Under the pieces are notes generated by a model. That model did no database searches. It saw only the letters and a list, made by a program, of their open reading frames with translations, and had not been told where the DNA came from. Shown piece by piece: positions 54,669 through 61,406 of a DNA stretch of 63,962 bases. The stretch comes from Vibrio sp. UBA2441 (GTDB taxonomy: Bacteria; Pseudomonadota; Gammaproteobacteria; Enterobacterales; Vibrionaceae), in assembly GCA_002342685.1 (NCBI GenBank), contig DDQN01000039.1:1-63962 (forward strand), in the 5' to 3' direction. The position numbers were made by a program, and so were the translations under genes. The stretch's first letter is position 1. Each line of letters opens with the position of its first letter.

Positions 54669-54980
54669 ATGTTATATGTCGTTATAGTTGGAGCTTTAGT
54701 TGTTTTCTGGTTGGTTGCTGTCGATCGACCTAGTTTAAAAATGGACTTTAAAGATGGTGAATTAACAAAACATAAAGGTCACTTGCCGTCCGGATTTGGT
54801 CATAGCTGCCGAGAAATAGGAAAAAAATACCCGTTTGACGGGACAGTTAAAGTATATATGACACGTTCAGGGGCAAAACTAACCTTTAGCAAAGGGATCT
54901 CGCACAAAATTCAACAAAGAATACGTAATGTTTTTCCACATCAAGGTTTTAAATCTAAAGGTACAAAAAAGGCACGGTAA
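54669..54980 (+). CDS. DUF3634 family small membrane protein
   Basis: 103 residues. One N-terminal transmembrane helix (LYVVIVGALVVFWLVAV) is followed by a basic cytoplasmic part with the GHLPSGFGHSCREI segment typical of DUF3634 in Vibrio. It lies 20 bp after matP with an AGGAGAG ribosome binding site, so it is likely co-transcribed. Function unknown. It is the last chromosomal gene before the phage region. Confidence 0.85.
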   Translation: MLYVVIVGALVVFWLVAVDRPSLKMDFKDGELTKHKGHLPSGFGHSCREIGKKYPFDGTVKVYMTRSGAKLTFSKGISHKIQQRIRNVFPHQGFKSKGTKKAR

Positions 54981-55030
54981 TCAAAAATCATCGGTTAGAA
55001 ATGAATTACTCCCGTAGAAGTGCTCGTTAA

Positions 55031-55138
55031 TTGCAACGAGCCTCCCAAGATGGAATCTTTGTCGGCACACTTGCAGCTTTAGTAGGTACTTTTTTTAGTA
55101 GCATGCTTTTTTACTATGATTTTATCAAAACCACCTAA
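55031..55138 (+). pseudogene. Fragment of a membrane-peptide gene
   Basis: A 35-codon open stretch with a convincing transmembrane segment (FVGTLAALVGTFFSSMLFYY) and a stop at 55138, but no ATG or ribosome binding site. It may be the tail of a lost gene at the chromosome/satellite boundary. Weakly supported. Confidence 0.3.
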
Positions 55139-55140
55139 AA

Positions 55141-55242
55141 GTTGTAGAAGCATTCGATATCGGGCAACAAATGACAGTTGAAGCTAAAACTGACCGCAGA
55201 CGTCTTACAAAGCCAAACAATCCATTTAGAATGGATGATTAG
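55141..55242 (+). pseudogene. 3' fragment of a paralogue of the satellite's 113-residue protein
   Basis: The frame reads VVEAFDIGQQMTVEA ... NPFRMDD and stops at 55242. The intact protein at 58238-58579 ends VVAAFDTGKQIEIIA ... NPFRKPCRD, so this is a decayed homologue with its 5' end missing. It is followed, as in the intact copy, by the 118-bp repeat. It marks the remnant of an upstream tandem element. Confidence 0.75.
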
Positions 55243-55266
55243 ATTCAGATAGAATTGAAATGTCTT

Positions 55267-55384
55267 ATTTAACATATATTTAACATAAAGTACTTATTAC
55301 GACGCACTCAGATAAGCCTTAATACAGGTTGTATTTGCGTCCATCGATTGCCCCACAATAAGCAATGCCCGAGTGCGCATTATG
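55267..55384 (+). repeat. 118-bp direct repeat, left copy
   Basis: Base-for-base identical to 58721-58838, 3454 bp away. It begins ATTTAACATA and ends in the XerC arm AGTGCGCATTA plus TG. Confidence 0.97.
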
Positions 55385-55403
55385 GTTATGAATTATGTTG
55401 AGG
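55278..55403 (+). other. CTX-type attP/attL: two inverted dif-like sites
   Basis: 55278-55308, read on the minus strand, is AGTGCGTCGTA, nine bases, then a perfect XerD arm TTATGTTAAAT. 55372-55403 on the plus strand is XerC arm AGTGCGCATTA, the ten-base centre TGGTTATGAA, and a diverged XerD arm TTATGTTGAGG. Two opposed dif-like sites about 60 bp apart are what CTX phage uses: the single-stranded genome folds to make one hybrid XerC/XerD site. The junction here is what XerC-only integration at dif would leave on the left. Confidence 0.8.
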
Positions 55404-55602
55404 GTTTGCCTTTGGCCTAAGCGTAGAAAAGGGTGGGCGAAAGACTTGGACAATCCAGACTCGTCTGTGATGCCTAGGAAAGAGAATCGCTTTTCAAGTG
55501 AAAGCCCGTACACATAATTTGCATAATGCGAAGTAATATATTCCTAAGTTTGATCTAGTGGTATATTGTTGACGTTAGCGTCATTTAATTGTATGGTTAA
55601 TT

Positions 55603-55636
55603 AAAGCTTGATGATGTTACAGCATCACCAAGCCTT
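55603..55636 (-). terminator. Terminator-like hairpin after the small peptide gene
   Basis: On the minus strand GGCTTGGTGATGC pairs with CATCATCAAGCTTT over a five-base loop, followed by an AT-rich tail; it starts 15 bp after the stop of the 20-residue ORF. Confidence 0.6.
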
Positions 55637-55650
55637 TAGTTAAAGTAAAG

Positions 55651-55713
55651 TTAAAGTAACTTATTGATTAGTCGTAACAATTCAGTAATCAATAATAAAA
55701 TCACTTGCATCAT
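55651..55713 (-). CDS. Candidate 20-residue hydrophobic peptide
   Basis: Too short for ordinary gene callers. An ideal ribosome binding site AGGAGGG (55721-55727) lies 7 bases before a double-ATG start. The peptide begins MMQVILLLIT and ends in a Leu/Lys/Asn-rich amphipathic tail. Size, double Met and hydrophobicity resemble Ibs/Fst-like type I toxins or small membrane modulators. A hairpin terminator follows. Toxicity is unproven; it might instead be a leader or regulatory peptide. Confidence 0.55.
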   Translation of the reverse strand: MMQVILLLITELLRLINKLL

Positions 55714-55746
55714 CGTATATCCCTCCTGTTGTCGGGGTGTATTTAA

Positions 55747-55773
55747 GTCATAAATAAGCCCATTATTTATGAC
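55747..55773. promoter_or_regulatory. Perfect 11-bp inverted repeat upstream of the small peptide gene
   Basis: GTCATAAATAA/TTATTTATGAC around five bases, 34 bp upstream of the peptide start. It could be a 5' leader hairpin or an operator. Confidence 0.6.
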
Positions 55774-55788
55774 TACATTTTATAAAAT

Positions 55789-55809
55789 GCCGCTTAATTG
55801 CGGTTTTTT
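55789..55809 (+). terminator. Plus-strand terminator opposite the peptide gene's leader
   Basis: CCGC-TTAATT-GCGG followed by TTTTTT. A plus-strand transcript ending here would be antisense to the leader of the 20-residue ORF. Confidence 0.55.
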
Positions 55810-56284
55810 CTGTTCTATAGATATAGGAACTTTATTATTTTCTCACGAATTTGTAATATCTCCTAATTTTCATATGCCACTCGATTTTAGAGTGAAGATA
55901 ATCTTCATTCTGAAATGAGTAGACAAGCGTAGCGCGTCAGCTGTTTACATTATTCATAATGCTTATCAAGTAAATCTATTGTCATGCGGGTAGGGGTGGA
56001 AGAGCTAATACTTTTTTCAATTATTTAGGTAGTACTCCTTCAAACCCGACAGTATCTGTTACTGTTCTTTCTTAAGGGTAATACATTCATAGCTAAATGG
56101 ATGACGGACGATGACGAGCGAGACTGAGCGAGGAAGAGGACGGAAGAAATGAAGCAGAGAAGGGCAATCGAAGAGGCAGGCGAAGCGCCTTTGATGTCCT
56201 TCGATTTACCGCCCATTGTTAAAAAGATGTTATCAGGTAGAGTTGGGGTTACTGTTACACCCCAACTAAGTCCGGACTTCCGGA

Positions 56285-56686
56285 CTATTCGACACTTTTC
56301 TTGTTCATCTCTTCTGTTGCACCATTGAAAAGAGAAACACCAAATATCGTACTTTGCTCAGCTAAGCTCTGCATGCTTTTTGCAATGCAATACTTATCGA
56401 GTATAGCTAGTAGAATGTTTTTATCTTCTTCTGGTAGTTTTTGAACACGCTCAAGAGCTATTGCAAACAAAGCGTCCAAGCTGGTTTTTTCTACATCACT
56501 CAACAAAGCGTTAGGAGTGCATTCTAGTGCGCTAGTTAACGCATAAATCGTACTCAACTTAGGGTCTGTTTCATTTCTTTCTATTTTAGATATTTGCCCT
56601 AAACGGATACCACAATTCTTTGATAGCTCGCCTTGAGTCCATCCTTTATCACGACGCAATCGCTTTAAATTTTCGCCTATAGACAT
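56285..56686 (-). CDS. XRE-family phage repressor (RstR-like)
   Basis: 133 residues. An N-terminal helix-turn-helix of the HTH_3 type (MSIGENLKRLRRDKGWTQ...LGQISKIERNETDP) is followed by a C-terminal helical oligomerisation part. Divergent to the replication gene over a 121-bp region with inverted repeats, it sits where RstR sits in CTX/RS1 and should repress replication-gene transcription and give superinfection immunity. Confidence 0.85.
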   Translation of the reverse strand: MSIGENLKRLRRDKGWTQGELSKNCGIRLGQISKIERNETDPKLSTIYALTSALECTPNALLSDVEKTSLDALFAIALERVQKLPEEDKNILLAILDKYCIAKSMQSLAEQSTIFGVSLFNGATEEMNKKSVE

Positions 56687-56709
56687 AATTCAGCCTTATA
56701 TTCCTCTTG

Positions 56710-56783
56710 TAGGATGAATTATAACCCTATATATTTACATCTACTTTAAAATTAATCCTATAGGGTTAATTAAATTCATCCTA
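56710..56783. promoter_or_regulatory. Repressor operator region between repressor and replication gene
   Basis: 56710-56731 reads TAGGATGAATTATAACCC... and 56759-56783 reads TATAGGGTTAATTAAATT..., ending TTCATCCTA. They are long imperfect inverted repeats sharing TAGGATGAA and ATAGGGTTA, flanking the divergent promoters. They are likely binding sites for the RstR-like protein. Confidence 0.7.
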
Positions 56784-56807
56784 TAAAGCTATTGACAGGT
56801 TTTTGCA

Positions 56808-57950
56808 TTGTTCTTCATAGACCAGCTTTTCATGCATCAAGATCATCCTGAAGGGGGACTTCCTCTTGTGGGAACGCATGTTATTGAAAGGCTTAATTTG
56901 GAGACAGGCGAAGCATTACCGCCCTCAGTAAATCAAAAACGCCTAGAAGGATCATTCAGCACGAAATTGACTATCCGCTGTGATGGATCTCGAGTACGAG
57001 TAGAAGGGAACCCATCTCGCTGGCAACGTATGGATAACTTGTTTGGTCTGACAACTATTGATGAGTGTGTTGCAATTTATAACCACATATTAGGGCAATA
57101 CGGCCTGCCGCCTTTTACTAAAAATACTCGTCTTTATCCTCGTCAAACCCCTGATGGGAAATCTACGTCATTAGTCGGCAATGGTGCTGAGATTACCTCT
57201 ATCGATTGGACTCGTAACTTATCTGTCGGAGAGAAAAAAGAAGCGTCTTTCATTCGTGGTATGTCTTCGATGCAGATTGGGCGAGGGCGAAAACCTCACC
57301 TTTTTCCTAATGGTAAATCTTGCGGCTGGGGATATGGTTCTAAGTGGACAATAAATAAACTGTATGACAAAGCTTTTGAATTAAAGGAGCACTTAAAAAA
57401 AGATAAAACTAAGAAAAATGGAGTACCAACTGAGCAACTCGAATATATCGAAAAATTAATAAGTTACTGCGAAAAAAACGGAGTCGTAAGACAAGAAAAC
57501 AGCTTGAAACAACTCTTTCTTAAAAAGCACAGATTACAGTTCTACGGCCTAGTTGCAGAAAATGACTTTTACACACATCTAAATGACATCGAGAACGCTA
57601 TGAAAACGATACAAATCAATCATGATGTACATAAATCTATTGCAGACCAGCTCCTTCAACTAGGAATCGTTCACAGCCGTCAAGCAGCAAATGCGACTCA
57701 AAGCTATGCCGTTCTTTGGCAAAACGGAACAAACATAAAGGAAGTTCTTAATCGTTCCCAGTTTTATGAGCATAAAGCTCGACTTAAAAAAATTGGTATT
57801 GATATCAGTCAGCAGTTTGACATAACTCGAATGTGCCCAACCTTAAAACGCTCTGAAATCATTGAAGTTCAGCCATTACTAATACCAGATTGGTATCAAA
57901 TGCCAATGGTAGCCAAGTCTAACATTTTACCATTCAAAGCAATCGCTTAA
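56808..57950 (+). CDS. Filamentous-phage replication initiator (RstA / gpII-X family)
   Basis: 380 residues. The N terminus (QLFMHQDHPEGGLPLVG) and the SIDWTRNLSVG and INKLYDKAFELKEH segments (the last with the candidate nicking tyrosine) fit the phage/plasmid replication protein II/X family that includes CTX RstA. It would nick the double-stranded origin and start rolling-circle replication. The start is a TTG at 56808 with a weak AGG upstream; the first ATG in frame would remove conserved residues. Confidence 0.87.
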   Translation: MFFIDQLFMHQDHPEGGLPLVGTHVIERLNLETGEALPPSVNQKRLEGSFSTKLTIRCDGSRVRVEGNPSRWQRMDNLFGLTTIDECVAIYNHILGQYGLPPFTKNTRLYPRQTPDGKSTSLVGNGAEITSIDWTRNLSVGEKKEASFIRGMSSMQIGRGRKPHLFPNGKSCGWGYGSKWTINKLYDKAFELKEHLKKDKTKKNGVPTEQLEYIEKLISYCEKNGVVRQENSLKQLFLKKHRLQFYGLVAENDFYTHLNDIENAMKTIQINHDVHKSIADQLLQLGIVHSRQAANATQSYAVLWQNGTNIKEVLNRSQFYEHKARLKKIGIDISQQFDITRMCPTLKRSEIIEVQPLLIPDWYQMPMVAKSNILPFKAIA

Positions 57951-57959
57951 GGAAGTTAC

Positions 57960-58241
57960 ATGCTTAAAATTGAAATATTCCCTGAAGATGCACAAGTAAT
58001 TACACGAACAATAAAACCTAAAGATGATAAACCAGGGCGTGAAATCTACGAGCAAATAGCTTACGCATATTTAGGGGGAAAGTTCCCAGTTCAGATGAAG
58101 TTGATGCTTGAAAAAGACCAAGAACCATACGCTACAGGCATATATACGCCTCATAGCTCTAGTTATACCGTAAATAATTTTGGTGGTTTGGAATTAAAAC
58201 GTTTTGGCCAAATAATCGAACCTTTGGAAATCGATTTATGA
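57960..58241 (+). CDS. gpV/RstB-like single-stranded DNA-binding protein
   Basis: 93 residues. MLKIEIF, the YEQIAYAYLGGKFPVQMKLML segment and the YATGIYTPHSSSYTVNNFGGLEL tail resemble filamentous phage gene V ssDNA-binding proteins. In CTX, RstB holds this place and aids integration of ssDNA. It starts 9 bp after the initiator with AGGAAG. The next ORF overlaps by 4 bp (ATGA). Confidence 0.8.
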   Translation: MLKIEIFPEDAQVITRTIKPKDDKPGREIYEQIAYAYLGGKFPVQMKLMLEKDQEPYATGIYTPHSSSYTVNNFGGLELKRFGQIIEPLEIDL

Positions 58242-58579
58242 AAGAGCCAAATTTAAGCGAACTAAAATTCAGTGTCGGTATGCCAAAAGAAGCTGTTTTT
58301 TATGGCTGGTTAATCCATAATCCGGCAAAAGATGACTTTTTATATACCTTCAAAAACACTACGTTAGTAACGAAAACAACATGGGGATTAACGCCAGAAA
58401 AAGCACACCATTTTAGCCGATTAAAAAAAGCAGCTAAGACATTAGAACAACTTGAACTAAACGATAGAGCTATCGTGGTTGCCGCGTTTGACACGGGGAA
58501 GCAAATAGAAATCATAGCAGAGCATGAGCAAGATATTTCTGCGGAAACGAATCCATTTAGGAAACCATGTAGAGATTGA
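58238..58579 (+). CDS. Satellite protein of unknown function (113 aa)
   Basis: It overlaps the ssDNA-binding gene by ATGA, so translation is coupled. No recognised domain; mixed alpha/beta, ending VVAAFDTGKQIEIIA...NPFRKPCRD. It is at the place of rstC (antirepressor) in RS1, but I see no sequence resemblance. A decayed homologue is at 55141-55242, showing the gene is a standard part of this element family. Confidence 0.75.
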   Translation: MKEPNLSELKFSVGMPKEAVFYGWLIHNPAKDDFLYTFKNTTLVTKTTWGLTPEKAHHFSRLKKAAKTLEQLELNDRAIVVAAFDTGKQIEIIAEHEQDISAETNPFRKPCRD

Positions 58580-58720
58580 AACGCGGCGAAATATAAGGAG
58601 CTACGCGAACATATTTAGCCGTGTTTTAATCCGCCAACTGATAAGGCGGCAGTTCACCAAGCAATAGCCGAACCATAGTAAATTCTAATTTATCAGAGTG
58701 TTATGAAGTTCAAATATCTC

Positions 58721-58838
58721 ATTTAACATATATTTAACATAAAGTACTTATTACGACGCACTCAGATAAGCCTTAATACAGGTTGTATTTGCGTCCATCG
58801 ATTGCCCCACAATAAGCAATGCCCGAGTGCGCATTATG
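58721..58838 (+). repeat. 118-bp direct repeat, right copy
   Basis: Identical to 55267-55384. It contains the inverted dif-like site at 58732-58762 and ends in the XerC arm of dif. Confidence 0.97.
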
Positions 58839-58853
58839 TATCTTATGTTAAAT
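58826..58853 (+). other. dif: Chromosome dimer resolution site dif
   Basis: XerC arm AGTGCGCATTA, centre TGTATC, XerD arm TTATGTTAAAT. Both 11-bp arms equal those of V. cholerae dif1 as I recall it; the centre differs at one base. It is the right junction of the satellite, restored by XerC-type integration, so still usable for dimer resolution and further integration. Confidence 0.92.
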
Positions 58854-58943
58854 AGGGTTTTAGTTAGCGGTCTATCTCAATATCTATTGCCTCATACTTA
58901 AATCAACCTATTGATTTTACGCCATAAATAACACTACCTCTGG

Positions 58944-58985
58944 TTTCGGGCATTTGGTCTTTTTCGTAAGGCCTCTTGCCCGAAA
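58944..58985. promoter_or_regulatory. Inverted repeat upstream of the DUF3653-like gene
   Basis: TTTCGGGCA and TGCCCGAAA are 9-bp perfect arms with an inner AGGCC-containing loop of 24 bases. Role unknown; it could be a phage operator or origin hairpin. Confidence 0.5.
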
Positions 58986-59028
58986 TCATCAGATTTTAAT
59001 TTTTGATGAATTTCTGGAGGCACTTCAC

Positions 59029-59415
59029 ATGAAAAAATTGCTTAAACGAATCGAATTTCAGGAAGATATCTATAAATGCGGTTTTTCTCCTCGCCAACTG
59101 AACGAAATGTTGCTGTATGAGTTTGACTCTGTACAAGAAGCCGCTGACTATTTAGGTTGTTCAGTTCCATCTCTTTACCGTTTTAGACGTACGAATAAAT
59201 GGCCTATTGCGATAGCAAAATTGTTGATGATTAAACGTCGAGGCTTTTTGCCAATGACCGGGCCCTGGCGCGAGTTTCGGATCCGTGGTGATGTTTTGGT
59301 GACACCTTCCGGACGAGAATTCACGACACAGGATCTCAACGTTCCGAAGATGATTGCCAGCAAGGACAATTTTGCGTTGATCATGCGTAACAAGAAGAGA
59401 TTCCGTAAGTTCTGA
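59029..59415 (+). CDS. Phage-type regulator, DUF3653-like
   Basis: 128 residues. A helix-turn-helix-like part (SVQEAADYLGCSVPSLYRFRR) is followed by PMTGPWREFRIRGDVLVTPSGREF, the pattern of DUF3653 proteins found in Vibrio filamentous phages and prophages. The ATG at 59029 has GGAGG 8 bases upstream; the frame is open further to 58954. Its nearness to dif suggests it belongs to another Xer-integrated element or its remnant. Confidence 0.7.
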   Translation: MKKLLKRIEFQEDIYKCGFSPRQLNEMLLYEFDSVQEAADYLGCSVPSLYRFRRTNKWPIAIAKLLMIKRRGFLPMTGPWREFRIRGDVLVTPSGREFTTQDLNVPKMIASKDNFALIMRNKKRFRKF

Positions 59416-59746
59416 GTTTCATTGGGAGTTTGGGTAAACCTCAGCTCCCTACTCGCTTTCTATCTCGCACGAAACTGCTTAATCTATGTCCTCTTCTATA
59501 ACTCCAACGTGGAGACGCTTTCAAATACATGAGAAAGTATTAGCAATATGTTTGTGTGCTATATGGAATGGATAAAACCCGGATTTTTAACTAGTTGGAT
59601 ACACATCTTGTTTGGTATGCTATCGATCTTATAGAAAAGTAAGCTATTTCAATAAATAGTCATGAAAACTAAACAGCTATGTGAAGAAAAGATAATTAGA
59701 TAAGGACTGTTTAGAAAGAGTTAACATCACAAAGAGGGTTTGGCAT
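59416..59746. other. Non-coding gap before the FRG gene
   Basis: 331 bp, AT-rich. A hairpin GGGAG...CTCCC right after the DUF3653-like gene (about 59422-59449) may be its terminator. CTCCA-ACG-TGGAG is near 59502. No ORF or known site. Confidence 0.4.
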
Positions 59747-60568
59747 TTGGAATTAAGTTGGGAAGAATATAAAGCAATGATTAGTGATCATATCCGAGAT
59801 GGTGTGAAACTAGTTTATCGTGGACAATCAAATTCTAGCTGGAAGTTACAAACAACGCTTCATAGAACAAAACTAATTACGAGTTTAGATGCGTTTTCCG
59901 ACTATTTTGATAAAGTCCTCCCAACAGTGCAAGAAAGTATAGAAGCATGGGATGGTACGAGAAGAGATTTAAATAACAATTTAGACTTAGCTCAGTTTGT
60001 TTCATTTCTTCAGCATAATGGATATCCAACTCCGTTGTTAGATTGGACTGAATCACCATATATTGCCGCGTATTTTGCATTTAATAGCATTGACCCTTTC
60101 AATGTAGATAATGAGTTTGTTTCAATTTACAGTTTTAATGAAATAAAGTGGTTAAGTAAATACGAACAGATAAATGATTACAGAAGTAAAAAAAATCATG
60201 TTAGCTCATTAAGGCCGTCATTTCGTGGCAATCATAAGCAAATGCTTCAACAGGGTTTGTTTATGTATACCAATTGCTCTGATCCTGAGAAGCATATAGT
60301 AGATTACGAAACTGAAAAAGGTGAATATTTAAATAAATATGAGCTGCGCGTAACTGAACGCCCAAAGATAATGCGAGATCTCTCACTAATGGGTGTCTCC
60401 GCGCTACAATTAAATCCAAGCATCGAATCAGTTTGTAAAAAAGAATTCGAAAATTTAGCTATGCATTTTCAGGTCGCTAAAAGAGAAACAATTCCAGAGC
60501 GTATGTCTTTTGATTGGCAAAAATATGTAAAAGAGAGCGATGCTAACAAGCCACTTAAGCTGGACTAA
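59747..60568 (+). CDS. FRG-domain protein
   Basis: 273 residues. The FRG motif region (LVYRGQSNSSWKLQTTLHR) and the second conserved block (QHNGYPTPLLDWTESPYIAAYFAF) are clear. The start is TTG at 59747, with GAGGG 8 bases upstream. FRG proteins are scattered among bacteria, phages and islands; several sit in predicted defence loci, but the biochemical role is unsettled. AT-rich codon use differs from the flanking chromosome. It is followed after 88 bp by a small membrane-protein gene with the same unusual TTG start. Confidence 0.82.
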   Translation: MELSWEEYKAMISDHIRDGVKLVYRGQSNSSWKLQTTLHRTKLITSLDAFSDYFDKVLPTVQESIEAWDGTRRDLNNNLDLAQFVSFLQHNGYPTPLLDWTESPYIAAYFAFNSIDPFNVDNEFVSIYSFNEIKWLSKYEQINDYRSKKNHVSSLRPSFRGNHKQMLQQGLFMYTNCSDPEKHIVDYETEKGEYLNKYELRVTERPKIMRDLSLMGVSALQLNPSIESVCKKEFENLAMHFQVAKRETIPERMSFDWQKYVKESDANKPLKLD

Positions 60569-60656
60569 TAACAAGTTGGCTATCTCACTTGGGTCTTGCT
60601 AATGGCAGGTGGGTTTACACGGGCGATTCAAGTAACAAAATAAAAGGTGAATTAAA

Positions 60657-61121
60657 TTGGAATGGGTTGAAGTTGTAAGTGATGGGGTAAAAATTGGATT
60701 GGGTGCAGTAATCTCGGGGGTCACTAGCTATCTTATACTGCGACAAACCCATGCCCATGAAATTGAGTTGCTTAAATCCCAACATCAAAAAGAGTTAATA
60801 GGTAATCGAACCGATCAGGCCATTAAATTTGTGTCGTTAGCACATTCATTGACATATCAACACGTATTAACAACAAGTTCATTTGAGTCTTCAGAATACT
60901 TAGACTTCTTGCAACTCTACAATGCTGTAATGCTAACAGCTTCAATTGAATTCAAAATTACGGCAAGTCAGTTGTTCGATAAGGTAAATACATATATTGG
61001 ATTGAACAAAGAGTTCACATCTAACGCACGCGATAATGCTGTCCTTAAAGCTCGTCAAGATGTAAACAATGCCTTGGGTGACTTTCATAAGCAAGCAAGC
61101 ATCGAACTAAAATCAACATAA
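60657..61121 (+). CDS. Small membrane protein next to FRG gene
   Basis: 154 residues. One N-terminal transmembrane segment (IGLGAVISGVTSYLILRQT) and a helical cytoplasmic domain (about 40-154). The start is TTG with AAAGGTGA 6 bases upstream. No known family. With the FRG gene it forms a two-gene unit that may be a partner pair (effector and membrane element, or toxin and regulator); this is inference from position. Confidence 0.65.
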   Translation: MEWVEVVSDGVKIGLGAVISGVTSYLILRQTHAHEIELLKSQHQKELIGNRTDQAIKFVSLAHSLTYQHVLTTSSFESSEYLDFLQLYNAVMLTASIEFKITASQLFDKVNTYIGLNKEFTSNARDNAVLKARQDVNNALGDFHKQASIELKST

Positions 61122-61132
61122 CGAGATGTTAT

Positions 61133-61255
61133 TTATGTGTCAATGGCGAAACAAGTTGGCCCTCTTATATGGCTAGCCTTAACCACCCTTCCCCCTTTGG
61201 TGAATCGGTAGCCCTTCTTGAGTTTGCCGTTTGCTTTTAATCCTGTCTTAGCCAT
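61133..61255 (-). CDS. Small basic phage protein (40 aa)
   Basis: MAKTGLKANGKLKKGYRFTK at the N terminus, rich in Lys/Gly. An AGAAGGA ribosome binding site lies 8 bases upstream. It overlaps the preceding 52-residue gene by 8 bp. Similar tiny basic ORFs end prophage lysis cassettes; function unknown. Confidence 0.6.
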   Translation of the reverse strand: MAKTGLKANGKLKKGYRFTKGGRVVKASHIRGPTCFAIDT

Positions 61256-61406
61256 GTGTTTTTCCTTCTAGTCTGCGGATGCGTTTTTCCTGGTCTTGCT
61301 GAACGTTCTTGATCCAATTGATCTCTGTTTTTAATGCAGCAACGGTTGCCACACTGGATACCAGGCCGGTAGACAGTGAGATAACCAGTATTTCGATTAG
61401 ATTCAC
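61248..61406 (-). CDS. Small phage membrane protein with coiled coil (52 aa)
   Basis: GTG start overlapping the holin stop by one base (TAGTG), so translation is coupled. One transmembrane helix (LIEILVISLSTGLVSSVATVAAL) then a charged helix (EINWIKNVQQDQEKRIRRLEG). Shape resembles spanin-like or XhlA-like lysis accessories; identity uncertain. Confidence 0.6.
   Translation of the reverse strand: MNLIEILVISLSTGLVSSVATVAALKTEINWIKNVQQDQEKRIRRLEGKTHG

Larger units (their letters stand above)
55404..56284. other. Long non-coding segment of the satellite
   Basis: 880 bp between the left att site and the repressor. It holds the 20-residue peptide candidate (55651-55713), several hairpins, a TGACG/CGTCA palindrome at 55570-55583 and a purine-rich stretch from 56100. 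A plus-strand 59-codon frame at 56149-56328 has a modest GGA ribosome binding site but no recognisable relative and overlaps the repressor; I do not call it. A hairpin AGTTGGGG/CCCCAACT at 56241-56267 may end the repressor transcript. Confidence 0.5.
55383..58836 (+). mobile_element. RS1-like satellite of an integrative filamentous phage, inserted at dif
   Basis: The 3.45-kb unit runs between the two XerC cut points. It contains a minus-strand repressor, then plus-strand replication initiator, ssDNA-binding protein and a small unknown gene. Coat, adsorption (pIII) and Zot/pI assembly genes are missing, so it should need a helper phage, as RS1 needs CTX. The gene order rstR<->rstA-rstB-(rstC position) matches RS1, but sequences are clearly diverged. 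Confidence 0.82.

Noticed and set aside
55319..55513. 64-codon minus-strand ORF across the left att site
   Set aside because: It spans the XerC junction, has no ribosome binding site, and the right repeat copy does not preserve it; it is a by-product of the repeat.
56149..56328. 59-codon plus-strand ORF left of the repressor
   Set aside because: Modest ribosome binding site but overlaps the repressor's 3' end and has no known relative; evidence is too thin.
56285..56686. Antitoxin of a type II toxin-antitoxin pair
   Set aside because: No adjacent toxin gene; it is divergent from a phage initiator with shared operators, fitting a phage repressor.
55267..58838. Composite transposon flanked by direct repeats
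   Set aside because: No transposase; the repeats end in Xer arms and the internal genes are phage replication genes.
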